Below, piece by piece: positions 48,856-56,894 of a DNA stretch of 64,000 nt. Every line of letters begins with the position of its first letter. Position 1 is the stretch's first letter. The position numbers and the translations under genes are program-made. Below the pieces are notes generated by a model that saw only the letters and a program-made list of their open reading frames with translations, searched no databases and had not been told where the DNA came from. Source of the stretch: Amycolatopsis deserti (GTDB lineage: Bacteria > Actinomycetota > Actinomycetes > Mycobacteriales > Pseudonocardiaceae); the NCBI RefSeq assembly GCF_014653945.1, contig NZ_BNAU01000005.1, positions 414,048-478,047 of the forward strand, read 5' to 3'.

Positions 48856-51725
48856 CCGAGCAGGCCACGCTGGTGCGCCAGCGACACCGCCTCCGCGCGG
48901 CTGCCCGCCCCCAGCTTCGCCATGATCCGCGACAGGTGCACGCTCGCGGTTTTCTCGCTGATGAACAGCCGCTCGCCGACCTGGCGGTTGGTCAGCCCGC
49001 CGGCGACCAGCTCCAGCACGGACCGCTCGCGCGGGGTCAGCACGTCGCCGGCCGGCGCGGCCGCTCCCGCGGTGGTCAGCCGGCCGCGCCGGGCCAGGTC
49101 CGCCACCGCCGACTCCAACGGCCGCGCACCCAGCTCGCGCGCGGCGTCCCGGACCAGCCGGACCTGCTCGGCCGCGGCGTCCCGCTCGCCGTGCGCCAGC
49201 AGGGCCGCCGCCCACCGCCACCGGGCGAGCAGCTGCCAGTACGGCAGGGGCGCGGCCTCCTCGACCGCGTGCGCCCACGCGGCCGGATCGTCCTCGCCGC
49301 GCAAGCGGTTCAGCTCGGCCGCGATCCGCGCGGTCGGCGCGCGGGTGTCCGGGCTGCGTTCCTCGAGCCGGACCTGCAGCGACGTCACCGGCGTCCCGGA
49401 GGCGGCCAGCTCCGCGCCCTGGCCGACCAGCTCACCGGTGTCCGCGCCACGGCGCCGGGCCTGCTCGGCGAGGTCGGCCAGCGCGGACACCCCGGTGGCG
49501 ACCGCCCACCTCATGTCGGCGAGGCTGGACCGGGTCAGCTCACGCAGCCGTTCGATCACGGTCCGGATCTCCGCGACGGCCCGCTCGGCGTCGCCCTGCC
49601 ACTGCGCGGCCTCGGCCAGCGCGATCCCGAGCACCACACCGGCCCGGGAGTCGTCGCGCTGGTCGGCCAGCCGCGCGGCGAGGTCCTCGACCTCGCCGAA
49701 CCGCCCCTGCGCGACGAGGATCGGCGCGGAATACGCCCCGATCCGGGCCCGGGCGAACCGCGGCGCGCCCGGCACCTCCGCGCGGTCCAGCGCGGTGTCC
49801 CAGTCGCCGAGCACGTACCGGTCGAACAGCTCGCTGGTACGCCCTTCGACGCCGACGTCGCTCCAGCCGAGCCCGGCCCGCTCCGCGCGCTGCCACACGC
49901 GCGCGGCCATCCGCGCCGCGCCGCGCAGGTCCCCGATCACCAGCAGGTTGCAGGTGACGTTGTGCAGCGCCCGCAGCTCGACCCGGACCGCACCGATCTC
50001 GGCGGCCCGTTCCGCGGCGGCCAGGCCCAGCCGCGTGGACAGCTCGACGTTGCCCTGCCAGTCCTCGAACGCGGCGAGCGTGACCATCCCGTCGGCCTCG
50101 ACCTCCGGCGCACCGGCCGCCCGCGCGTCCGCGATGGCCTGCCGGACGTGGCCGCGCAGCTCGTCGACGTCCACGTCCGGCACGCCCCACACCCAGGCGC
50201 GGGCCCGCAACGCGAGCACCCGCGCGCGGACGACGCTGGCCGGGCGGTCGCGCACCAGCTCCCACGCCTCGGCGACCACCTTGGACACCTCGGCGCGGTG
50301 CAGGTCGAACGGGATCAGCGCGATCGCCAGCTGGTGCCGGGTGTCGGCGGCCGCTTCGGGATCGTCGCGCAGGTCCGCCTCGGTCACCGCGGAGCGGGCG
50401 TAGGTGACGGCCCGGTCCACTTCACCGGCCGCGACGGCCATCGCGGCCGCCGACCGCAGCAGCGCCAGCCGGTCCCGTCCGGTGATCCGCTCCGGTCCGT
50501 CCACCGCCTCCCACAGCTGCAGCGCCTGCTCGAGGTGGTGCAGCGCGTCGCCGGGCGCGTGCATCCCGGCCGCCTGGTCGGCGGCGCGCACCGACGCGGC
50601 GAGCGCGGTGGGCAGGTCGTGGCTGCGGAAGCTGTGGTGCGCCAGCGCGGCCGCGGTGCCGTTCTCCTCGGCGAGACGGGCGAAGGCGGCGTGCAGGCGT
50701 ACTCGTTCCCCGGGCAGCAGGTCGTCGTAGACCGCTTCCCGCAGCAGAGCGTGCCGGAACGCGTACCCGTCCTCCGCGGCGACGAGGACGTTGTGCAGCA
50801 CGGCTTCCCGCAACGCGCTCTCCAGCGTGTCCTCGTCCAGACCGCACACCGCCCGAAGGCTGGCGTGGGCGACGAGCTGCGCGGCGCCGGAGACCGCGCG
50901 GACCACGCGCTGCGCCTCCCGGCTGAGCCGTTCCACGCGGGCCAGCAGCAGTTCGGCCAGCCCGTCCGGCAGGGTCGCGCCGCGGCGCACGGCGGCGGTC
51001 AACTCCTCGCAGAAGAACGGGTTGCCCTCGGAGCGTTCGGCGACGGTGTGCACGGTGGTGTCCGGCAACGCGCCTTCGGCGAGCGCGGACACGAACGCGA
51101 CGGTGTCGGCGGCGCCGAGCGGGGCCAGTTCGATCCGGGCCACCGCGGGCAGCCGGGACACCTCGGCCAGCAGTGGGCGCAGCGGATGGCGGCGGTGCAG
51201 GTCGTCGGTGCGGTAGGTGGCGACCACCAGCAGCCGCTGGGTGTCCAGCCGCGACAGCAGGAACAACACGAGGTCCCGCGTCGAGGCGTCGGCCCAGTGC
51301 AGGTCCTCCAGCGCGAGCAGCACCGGGCCGCGCGCGGCGAGGTCCACCAGCAACGCGTGCACCGCGTCGAACAGCCGCAGCCGCTCCATGGTCTGGTCGG
51401 CCGGCTCCGGCGGGGTCAGGCCCGGCAGCAGGCGGCCGAGCACGGGCCACCGCTTCGCCGCCTCCCGCTGCCCGCCCAGCGCCTCGGCGAAGGGCAGGTA
51501 CGGCAACCCGGCCTCGCCGACGTCCAGACACCGGCCGGACAGCACGGTCACGCCGTCGGCCTCGGCGACCAGTTCGCCGAGCAGGCGGGACTTGCCGACC
51601 CCGGCGTCACCGGCCAGCAGGACCGCGCCGGCCTGCCCCTCCCGGGCCCGGCGCAGCGCGGCACGCAGGGTGTCCAGCTCGGGGTCGCGGCCGATCAACG
51701 GAATCCGGGTGGCGAGGCGAGGCAC
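48852..51725 (-). CDS. Large AAA ATPase/LuxR-type transcriptional regulator
   Basis: A 957-residue LAL-type regulator: ATPase domain (P-loop AGDAGVGKS at 38-46, Walker B LLALEDLHWAD), long TPR-like middle region and C-terminal LuxR helix-turn-helix (LTPRERSVLELVAGGLTNR and VGERLFISEKTASVHLSR, about 890-950). Such proteins activate carbon-source or secondary-metabolite operons after ATP and ligand binding. ATG at 51725. Its stop overlaps the GTG of the DNA ligase gene, so the two are translationally coupled, an odd pairing with no known logic. Confidence 0.9.
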   Translation of the reverse strand: MPRLATRIPLIGRDPELDTLRAALRRAREGQAGAVLLAGDAGVGKSRLLGELVAEADGVTVLSGRCLDVGEAGLPYLPFAEALGGQREAAKRWPVLGRLLPGLTPPEPADQTMERLRLFDAVHALLVDLAARGPVLLALEDLHWADASTRDLVLFLLSRLDTQRLLVVATYRTDDLHRRHPLRPLLAEVSRLPAVARIELAPLGAADTVAFVSALAEGALPDTTVHTVAERSEGNPFFCEELTAAVRRGATLPDGLAELLLARVERLSREAQRVVRAVSGAAQLVAHASLRAVCGLDEDTLESALREAVLHNVLVAAEDGYAFRHALLREAVYDDLLPGERVRLHAAFARLAEENGTAAALAHHSFRSHDLPTALAASVRAADQAAGMHAPGDALHHLEQALQLWEAVDGPERITGRDRLALLRSAAAMAVAAGEVDRAVTYARSAVTEADLRDDPEAAADTRHQLAIALIPFDLHRAEVSKVVAEAWELVRDRPASVVRARVLALRARAWVWGVPDVDVDELRGHVRQAIADARAAGAPEVEADGMVTLAAFEDWQGNVELSTRLGLAAAERAAEIGAVRVELRALHNVTCNLLVIGDLRGAARMAARVWQRAERAGLGWSDVGVEGRTSELFDRYVLGDWDTALDRAEVPGAPRFARARIGAYSAPILVAQGRFGEVEDLAARLADQRDDSRAGVVLGIALAEAAQWQGDAERAVAEIRTVIERLRELTRSSLADMRWAVATGVSALADLAEQARRRGADTGELVGQGAELAASGTPVTSLQVRLEERSPDTRAPTARIAAELNRLRGEDDPAAWAHAVEEAAPLPYWQLLARWRWAAALLAHGERDAAAEQVRLVRDAARELGARPLESAVADLARRGRLTTAGAAAPAGDVLTPRERSVLELVAGGLTNRQVGERLFISEKTASVHLSRIMAKLGAGSRAEAVSLAHQRGLLG

Positions 51726-51749
51726 GCCTCATGCTCCCACGAGCACGCC

Positions 51750-52742
51750 TCAGCGCGCGGGCCGTTCGTCGGCGAGGGCGGCGACCGAATCGGCCAGCCC
51801 GAACCGGTCGCGCACCCGGCACAGGAAGTCGGGTTCGTCGAGGCGGACCAGCCGCGCGCGCCGGTTCGACGCCTGCACGGTGATCCAGTCGCCCGGCTCC
51901 AGCACGCCCCGCAGCTGCCCGTCGACGCTCACCGCGGCCTCCCCGGAGTGCTCCAGCACCCGGATGCCGACCCGCTGGTGCGGCGCCAGCACGACGCTGC
52001 GGTTGAAGACCATGTGCGGCGCGACCGGCGTGAACACCAGCGCGTCCAGGCCGGGCGAGACGATCGGGCCGCCCGCGGAGAAGCTGTAGGCGGTGGAACC
52101 GGTCGAGGACGCCACGACGAACGCGTCGGTCGAGTAGACGGCGAACTGCCGCCCGTCGACGTAGACCGCGAGGCTCGCCTGCCGGTCGCGGGCCAGCTTC
52201 TCCACCACGATGTCGTTGAGCCCCAGCACGTCCAGCTGGATGCCGTCACCGTCGGACGGCGCCCGCCGGGTGGTCGGCGGCGGCAGCGCCGGGCCGCGCC
52301 CGTAGCGCAGCATCGGCTCGATGACCTTCGGGATGCTCAGCGGCCGCGACGCGCACATGGTCAACGTCATCCGCGAGTCCTCCTGGAAGGCGCCGTCGTT
52401 CACCGCGTCCAGGGCGGCGACCACGTCCTCGGTGGCGACCTCGGTGAGGAACCCGACGCGGCCCACGTTCACGCCGAGCACCAGCGACTCGACCGGCGCC
52501 GCGACCCGCACCCCGCGCAGGAAGGTGCCGTCCCCGCCGACGGTCACGATCAGGTCCGGGTTGCCCGCTCGCTCGGCCTCCTCCTTGGCGTGCCGCCGGT
52601 GGCCGTCGAAGTCGTCCCACACGTCGATGTCGGTGCACGGGATGCCGCGGGCGGCCGCCCACGCGCGGACCTCACCGGCGGTGCGCCGCGCGGCCTCCTT
52701 GCCGCCGTGCACGACCAGCCCGATCCGGGAAACGGAAGCCAT
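51750..52742 (-). CDS. NAD kinase family protein
   Basis: A 330-residue ATP-NAD kinase-like enzyme that makes NADP from NAD. The signature GGDGTFLRGVR is at 69-79, NDIVVEKLARD and SSTGSTAYSFSAGGPIV are the NAD-binding and glycine-rich blocks. ATG at 52742 has GAGGAGGGAC upstream. It is longer than typical NadK (about 300), with an extra loop APSDGDGIQLDV before the NDIVVEK block. A second nadK copy elsewhere is likely, since actinomycetes usually keep NadK next to recN. It lies 24 bp upstream of the large LuxR gene on the same strand. Confidence 0.9.
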   Translation of the reverse strand: MASVSRIGLVVHGGKEAARRTAGEVRAWAAARGIPCTDIDVWDDFDGHRRHAKEEAERAGNPDLIVTVGGDGTFLRGVRVAAPVESLVLGVNVGRVGFLTEVATEDVVAALDAVNDGAFQEDSRMTLTMCASRPLSIPKVIEPMLRYGRGPALPPPTTRRAPSDGDGIQLDVLGLNDIVVEKLARDRQASLAVYVDGRQFAVYSTDAFVVASSTGSTAYSFSAGGPIVSPGLDALVFTPVAPHMVFNRSVVLAPHQRVGIRVLEHSGEAAVSVDGQLRGVLEPGDWITVQASNRRARLVRLDEPDFLCRVRDRFGLADSVAALADERPAR

Positions 52743-52809
52743 GTCCCTCCTCGCGACCGGAGGCACTCGGAAATCCGGCCTCTTCGGTACCCAAGCTAGT
52801 CCCGCCGCG

Positions 52810-53187
52810 TCAGGACGGGAGCGGCTCGGCGCCCTCGGGGACCGGGACGAGCGCCGGCTTGGGCAGTTCCGCGCAGCTCACCCGCAGTTCGGCCGGGCGC
52901 GGGGTCGCCCAGGTGCCCAGCATGAGGAAGGTGACGGACTCGCCCGGACCGAGGTCGAGCGTGTCGGGGAGGCGGCGGGTGAGGGAGCGGTCGTAGCGGT
53001 CGCCGAAGTCGACGCGGATCCCGGTCGCGAGGACGGGTCCGGTGTTGGTGAGGCGGTACCACTGCTGCGGCTGGGCCTCGAGGCGGAACGCTGGCACCGG
53101 GCCGGTGCCGCGCCGCGGCCGGGCCGACCGGCGGCCGAACCAGAACGCCGCCGCCACGGCCACGAGCAGCACGGCCACCTCGATCAT
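52810..53187 (-). CDS. Membrane-anchored protein of unknown function
   Basis: A 125-residue protein with one N-terminal helix (MIEVAVLLVAVAAAFWFG), a basic patch RRSARPRRG, and a beta-rich C-terminal domain (YRLTNTGPVLATGIRVDF, GESVTFLMLGTW). I do not recognise the family; the soluble part looks like an Ig-like or CARDB-type fold. ATG at 53187 (or GTG at 53190) is preferred over the far-upstream start. The helix is probably a single-pass anchor with the domain outside or facing the cytoplasm; sequence does not decide. Confidence 0.65.
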   Translation of the reverse strand: MIEVAVLLVAVAAAFWFGRRSARPRRGTGPVPAFRLEAQPQQWYRLTNTGPVLATGIRVDFGDRYDRSLTRRLPDTLDLGPGESVTFLMLGTWATPRPAELRVSCAELPKPALVPVPEGAEPLPS

Positions 53188-53360
53188 CACTCGCACACCC
53201 CACTGATCGTCCGTTCGGGGCAGTGCGCTACCCGCGGTGATCGAACCGTGATGTGACATCCCCGATCATCAACGTCCCGTCCACCAGGGATTCGGGCGGC
53301 GGTCACCCGGCCTGCTTAGCGTGTGCACGCTTCCTCCCCGAACCCCCGAAAAGGTGACGC

Positions 53361-54896
53361 ATGTCCGACCTCTCCCCCACGCGCCGTCAAGTCCTGATCG
53401 CCGGTGGGGCCGCGCTCGGCGCGGCCGCCTTCGCCGGCTGGGGCACCGCGTCGGCCAGCCCCGTCCGCGACCCGTTCACCCTCGGCGTCGCCTCGGGCGA
53501 CCCGCTGCCCGACGGCGTCGTGCTGTGGACGCGGCTCGCGCCGGAGCCGCTCGCCGCGGACGGCCTCGGCGGGATGCCGTCGAAGGTCGTGCCGGTCGAG
53601 TGGCAGGTCGCCGCGGACGAGCGGTTCCGGCAGGTGGTGCGCGCGGGCGCCGAGATCGCGCGGCCGGAGTCCGCGCACACGGTGCACGCCGAGGTGTCCG
53701 GCCTGCGGCCCGGCGCCGAGTACTTCTACCGGTTCCGCGTCGGCAACCAGATCAGCCCGGTCGGCCGCACCAAGACGGCGCCGCAACCGGGCGCGCGGCT
53801 GGAGAAGTTCTCCTTCGCCTTCGCCAGCTGCCAGAACTACCCGGACGGCTTCTACACCGCGCACGCCCACCTGGCTCAGGAGGACCTGGACCTGGTGGCG
53901 TTCCTCGGCGACTACATCTACGAGGGCAGCGGCCAGGGCAGCATCGGCCGCGGTCACACCCCGGCGGCGGAGACGTTCACCCTGGCCGACTACCGCGTCC
54001 GGCTGGCCCAGTACAAGGGCGACGCGGACCTGCAGGCCGCGCACGCCGCGTTCCCGTGGGCGGTCGTGTTCGACGACCACGAGGTGGAGAACAACTGGGC
54101 CGGCGACATCTCCCAGCCGGACACCGAGCCCGACCAGGACCCGGCCGTGTTCCGGCAGCGGCGGGCGCAGGCGTTCCAGGCGTACTGGGAGCACATGCCG
54201 CTGCGCCGCGCCCAGCGCCCGGCCGGGCCGGACATCCGCATCTTCCGCCGCCTCACCTTCGGCGACCTGGTGGACGTGCACCTGCTGGACACCCGCCAGT
54301 ACCGCGACGACCAGGTCGCCGGCGACGCGCGGCTGGACCCGTCGCGCACGATCCTCGGCGCGGAGCAGAAGGAGTGGCTGCTGCGCAACCTGTCCGGCCC
54401 GACCGCGCGGTGGAACGTGCTGGCGCAGCAGGTGTTCTTCTCCCAGCGCGACTTCACGTCCGGCGCGGCCGACTCGTTCAGCGACGACGCCTGGGACAAC
54501 TACTACGTGGAGCGCAACCTGGTGCGCTCGCGGCTGGCGCAGGCGAGCAACCCGGTGGTCATCACCGGCGACGTGCACGCGAACTACGTGGCCGACGTGA
54601 AGGCCGACTTCGAGGACCCGGCGTCGGCGACGGTGGCGACCGAACTGGTGGGCACGTCGATCTCCTCCGGCGGCGACGGCACCGATCAGAACGCCGGCGA
54701 CCGCGTGCAGCTCGCGGAGAACCCGCACATCAAGTTCATCAACCGCAAGCGGGGTTACGTGCGCAACACGATCACGCGGGAGTCGTGGACCGCCGACTAC
54801 CGCGTCGTGGACTACGTGACCCGCCCCGGCGCGCCGATCCAGACGCGGGCGAGTTTCGCCATCGAAGCCGGCCGCGCGGGGGCGCAGCGGGTCTGA
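53361..54896 (+). CDS. phoD: PhoD-like alkaline phosphatase D, Tat-exported
   Basis: A 511-residue secreted phosphodiesterase/phosphatase of the PhoD family, metal- and calcium-dependent. The N-terminus has a twin-arginine signal (SPTRRQVLIAGGAALGAAAF). Metal-site blocks are FASCQNYPDGFYTAHAHL, FLGDYIYEG, VFDDHEVENNWAG and VVITGDVHANYV. Length fits the family. It releases phosphate from phosphate esters outside the cell. The ATG follows AAAAGGTG. No clear Pho box is seen in the 170-bp upstream region, which has TAGCGT at about 53317-53322. Confidence 0.93.
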   Translation: MSDLSPTRRQVLIAGGAALGAAAFAGWGTASASPVRDPFTLGVASGDPLPDGVVLWTRLAPEPLAADGLGGMPSKVVPVEWQVAADERFRQVVRAGAEIARPESAHTVHAEVSGLRPGAEYFYRFRVGNQISPVGRTKTAPQPGARLEKFSFAFASCQNYPDGFYTAHAHLAQEDLDLVAFLGDYIYEGSGQGSIGRGHTPAAETFTLADYRVRLAQYKGDADLQAAHAAFPWAVVFDDHEVENNWAGDISQPDTEPDQDPAVFRQRRAQAFQAYWEHMPLRRAQRPAGPDIRIFRRLTFGDLVDVHLLDTRQYRDDQVAGDARLDPSRTILGAEQKEWLLRNLSGPTARWNVLAQQVFFSQRDFTSGAADSFSDDAWDNYYVERNLVRSRLAQASNPVVITGDVHANYVADVKADFEDPASATVATELVGTSISSGGDGTDQNAGDRVQLAENPHIKFINRKRGYVRNTITRESWTADYRVVDYVTRPGAPIQTRASFAIEAGRAGAQRV

Positions 54897-54905
54897 TCCG
54901 GGTCC

Positions 54906-56096
54906 TCACCCGCCGGTCTCGCGCAGCCGGCGGGTGAGGAACTCCCGCTCGGGCGCGTTGTCCGTCCGCGCCAGAGCCGCCTGGTAGGCCCGCGCGGCGT
55001 CCGCCCGCCGGCCGAGCCGGCGCAGCAGATCCGCCCGGATCGCGTGGAACAGGTAGTACTCCTCCAGTTGAAGGCTCTCGACGAGTGCCAGGCCCGCCGC
55101 GGGACCGTCGACCTCGGCCACCGCGACCGCGCGGTGCAGAGCCGCCACCGGGGACGGCGCGATCACCAGCAGCTGGTCGTACAGCGCGACGACCTGCCGC
55201 CAGTCGGTGTCCGCGGCGGTCGGCGCGTCGCTGTGCACGGCGTTGATCGCGGCCTGGATCTGGTACGGCCCGGGCTGCCCGCGGCGCAGGCACCGCCGCA
55301 CCAAAGCCTGACCCTCGGCGATCAGCGCCCGGTCCCACCGGCTTCGGTCCTGGTCGGCGAGCAGCACCAGCTCCCCGCTCGGCCCAGTGCGGGCGGCGCG
55401 GCGAGACTCGGTCAGCAGCATCAACGCGAGCAGTCCCAGCACCTCGGGCTCGTCCGGCATCAGCCCGGCAAGCACGCGGGTCAGCCGGATCGCCTCGGCG
55501 CACAGTTCCGCGCGCCGGGCGGTGTAGCCCTCGTTGAACACCAGGTACAGCACCGCGAGCACGGTCCGCAGCCGGTCCGGCAGGTCCGCCTCGTCCGGCA
55601 CCCGGTACGGGATGCGCGCGGCGCGGATCTTGCCCTTCGCCCGCACGATCCGCTGCGCCATCGTCTTCTCCGGCACCAGGAACGCGCGCGCGATCTCGGC
55701 CGTCGTCAGCCCGCCCAGCAACCGCAGGGTGAGCGCGACGCGCGCGGCCGGGGCGAGGGCCGGGTGGCAGCACGTGAAGATCAGCCGGAGCCGTTCGTCG
55801 GGCACGGCACCCTCCTCCACCTGCTCGTCGTGCGCGTGCAGCAGGGCCGCGGCGGCCTGCCGGTCGTCACGGGTGGACTCGCGCCGCAACCGGTCGATGG
55901 CGCGGTTGCGGGCGGTGGTGATGATCCAGCCGGCCGGACTCGGCGGCACGCCGTCCTCGGGCCACCGCTGGACGGCAGTGGTGAACGCGTCCTGGACCGC
56001 CTCCTCGGCGATGTCGATGTCGCCGAAAACGCGGACCAGGACGGCCACCGCGCGCCCGTACTCCTCGCGGAAGACGCGGGCGACCTGGTCGGTCAA
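54906..56096 (-). CDS. ECF42-like RNA polymerase sigma factor with C-terminal TPR extension
   Basis: A 396-residue sigma factor. Sigma region 2 ([37 protein letters not shown]) and region 4 ([20 protein letters not shown]) are followed by a 200-residue TPR-like/DUF6596 extension ([30 protein letters not shown]). Such factors pair with DGPF/YCII proteins, as here. The start is TTG at 56096, which overlaps the stop of the YCII gene (TTGA), so the two are coupled; no GTG or ATG is in place. The extension is needed for activity in characterised ECF42 factors. Confidence 0.92.
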   Translation of the reverse strand: MTDQVARVFREEYGRAVAVLVRVFGDIDIAEEAVQDAFTTAVQRWPEDGVPPSPAGWIITTARNRAIDRLRRESTRDDRQAAAALLHAHDEQVEEGAVPDERLRLIFTCCHPALAPAARVALTLRLLGGLTTAEIARAFLVPEKTMAQRIVRAKGKIRAARIPYRVPDEADLPDRLRTVLAVLYLVFNEGYTARRAELCAEAIRLTRVLAGLMPDEPEVLGLLALMLLTESRRAARTGPSGELVLLADQDRSRWDRALIAEGQALVRRCLRRGQPGPYQIQAAINAVHSDAPTAADTDWRQVVALYDQLLVIAPSPVAALHRAVAVAEVDGPAAGLALVESLQLEEYYLFHAIRADLLRRLGRRADAARAYQAALARTDNAPEREFLTRRLRETGG

Positions 56097-56446
56097 CCGC
56101 AGGACCCGTCGACGACCGGCCGGACCTCGATGGGCAGGGTGGTCGCCGCCGTGAGCTTGCGGCCCCACTCCAGCGCCTCGTCCAGGTCGGCGGCCTGGAT
56201 GATGGTGAACCCGCCGACGTGCTCCTTGCCCTCCAGGTAGGGCCCGTCGGTGACGAGCACGTCGTCGCCCCGCGCGTGCACGACGGTGGCGGTGCTCGGC
56301 GGGTGCAGGCCGGCGTTGAACACCCAGGCGCCCGCGGCCCGCAGCTCCTCCTGGAACGCCGCCACCTTCTCCATGATCGGCTCGAGGATCTCCGGCGGGG
56401 GCGGCTCGCCGTCGGGCTGGTAGATCGTGAGCAGGTAGTGCGTCAT
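56093..56446 (-). CDS. YCII/DGPF-domain protein, partner of the ECF42 sigma factor
   Basis: A 117-residue YCII-fold protein: [37 protein letters not shown], then [19 protein letters not shown], where DGPY is the family's DGPF-type motif. YCII proteins may be small enzymes with a His/Asp pair. ECF42 loci carry one or more, and they are thought to be targets of the sigma factor. ATG at 56446 has GAGGAGGG upstream. A TGTCGA-type promoter precedes it. Confidence 0.9.
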   Translation of the reverse strand: MTHYLLTIYQPDGEPPPPEILEPIMEKVAAFQEELRAAGAWVFNAGLHPPSTATVVHARGDDVLVTDGPYLEGKEHVGGFTIIQAADLDEALEWGRKLTAATTLPIEVRPVVDGSCG

Positions 56447-56478
56447 GGTTCCCTCCTCGGGGTCGGTGTCACCCTCTA

Positions 56479-56505
56479 CACGAACGGCGCCCCGGCGGAT
56501 CGACA
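56479..56505 (-). promoter_or_regulatory. Candidate ECF42-type promoter TGTCGA-17 bp-CGTG
   Basis: On the minus strand TGTCGA (56505-56500) is followed after 17 bp by CGTG (56482-56479), about 33 bases ahead of the YCII ATG. The published ECF42 consensus, as I recall, is TGTCGA with a CGA/TC-like -10. The match at -35 is exact and at -10 partial. It would make the sigma factor drive its own operon. Confidence 0.6.
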
Positions 56506-56894
56506 CCCACCCGAAAATACTTTGACCGGCACCCGTTCCGGGGGCGACAGTGGAGCGCACCGAAACTCCACGCGACGCCTCGCCCGTTCCGGCGCGCCCG
56601 GCTCCACACCGCGCGCCCGGCCCGGTCGCCGAGGTGCGCGTGCGCGGGCCCGCCGTCGCACGGGCCGCCCCCGGTCGGCGCGGACGAAGCCGCGCCGGCC
56701 GGGGTGACCACCGCCTGGCTGGCCGCCTACCCGCCGGCCGAGATGTCCACTCCGGACCGCTCCACGCTTCACCGCGGCGCAGCACGCGGTGCGCCCGGCG
56801 GAATTCGGCTCCGCCGCCGGGCCGCGGTGAGTTCCGCGCTGATGACGGGAAATCGGCGCTCTCGGTTTTCCCGGGATGAGGGTTATCGTGTTTC
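56506..56894. other. Intergenic region between the sigma factor operon and the sensor-like gene
   Basis: About 390 bp with no supported gene; open frames here lack ribosome sites and family features. The plus strand carries the sensor-like gene promoter (TATCGT at 56884-56889, five bases before its GTG). Otherwise GC-rich without clear repeats. Confidence 0.5.

Noticed and set aside
48873..52799. A 1,308-codon open frame on the plus strand
   Set aside because: It is antisense to the LuxR and NAD kinase genes, rich in Gly/Arg/Gln, with no family signature and no ribosome site; a typical high-GC shadow frame.
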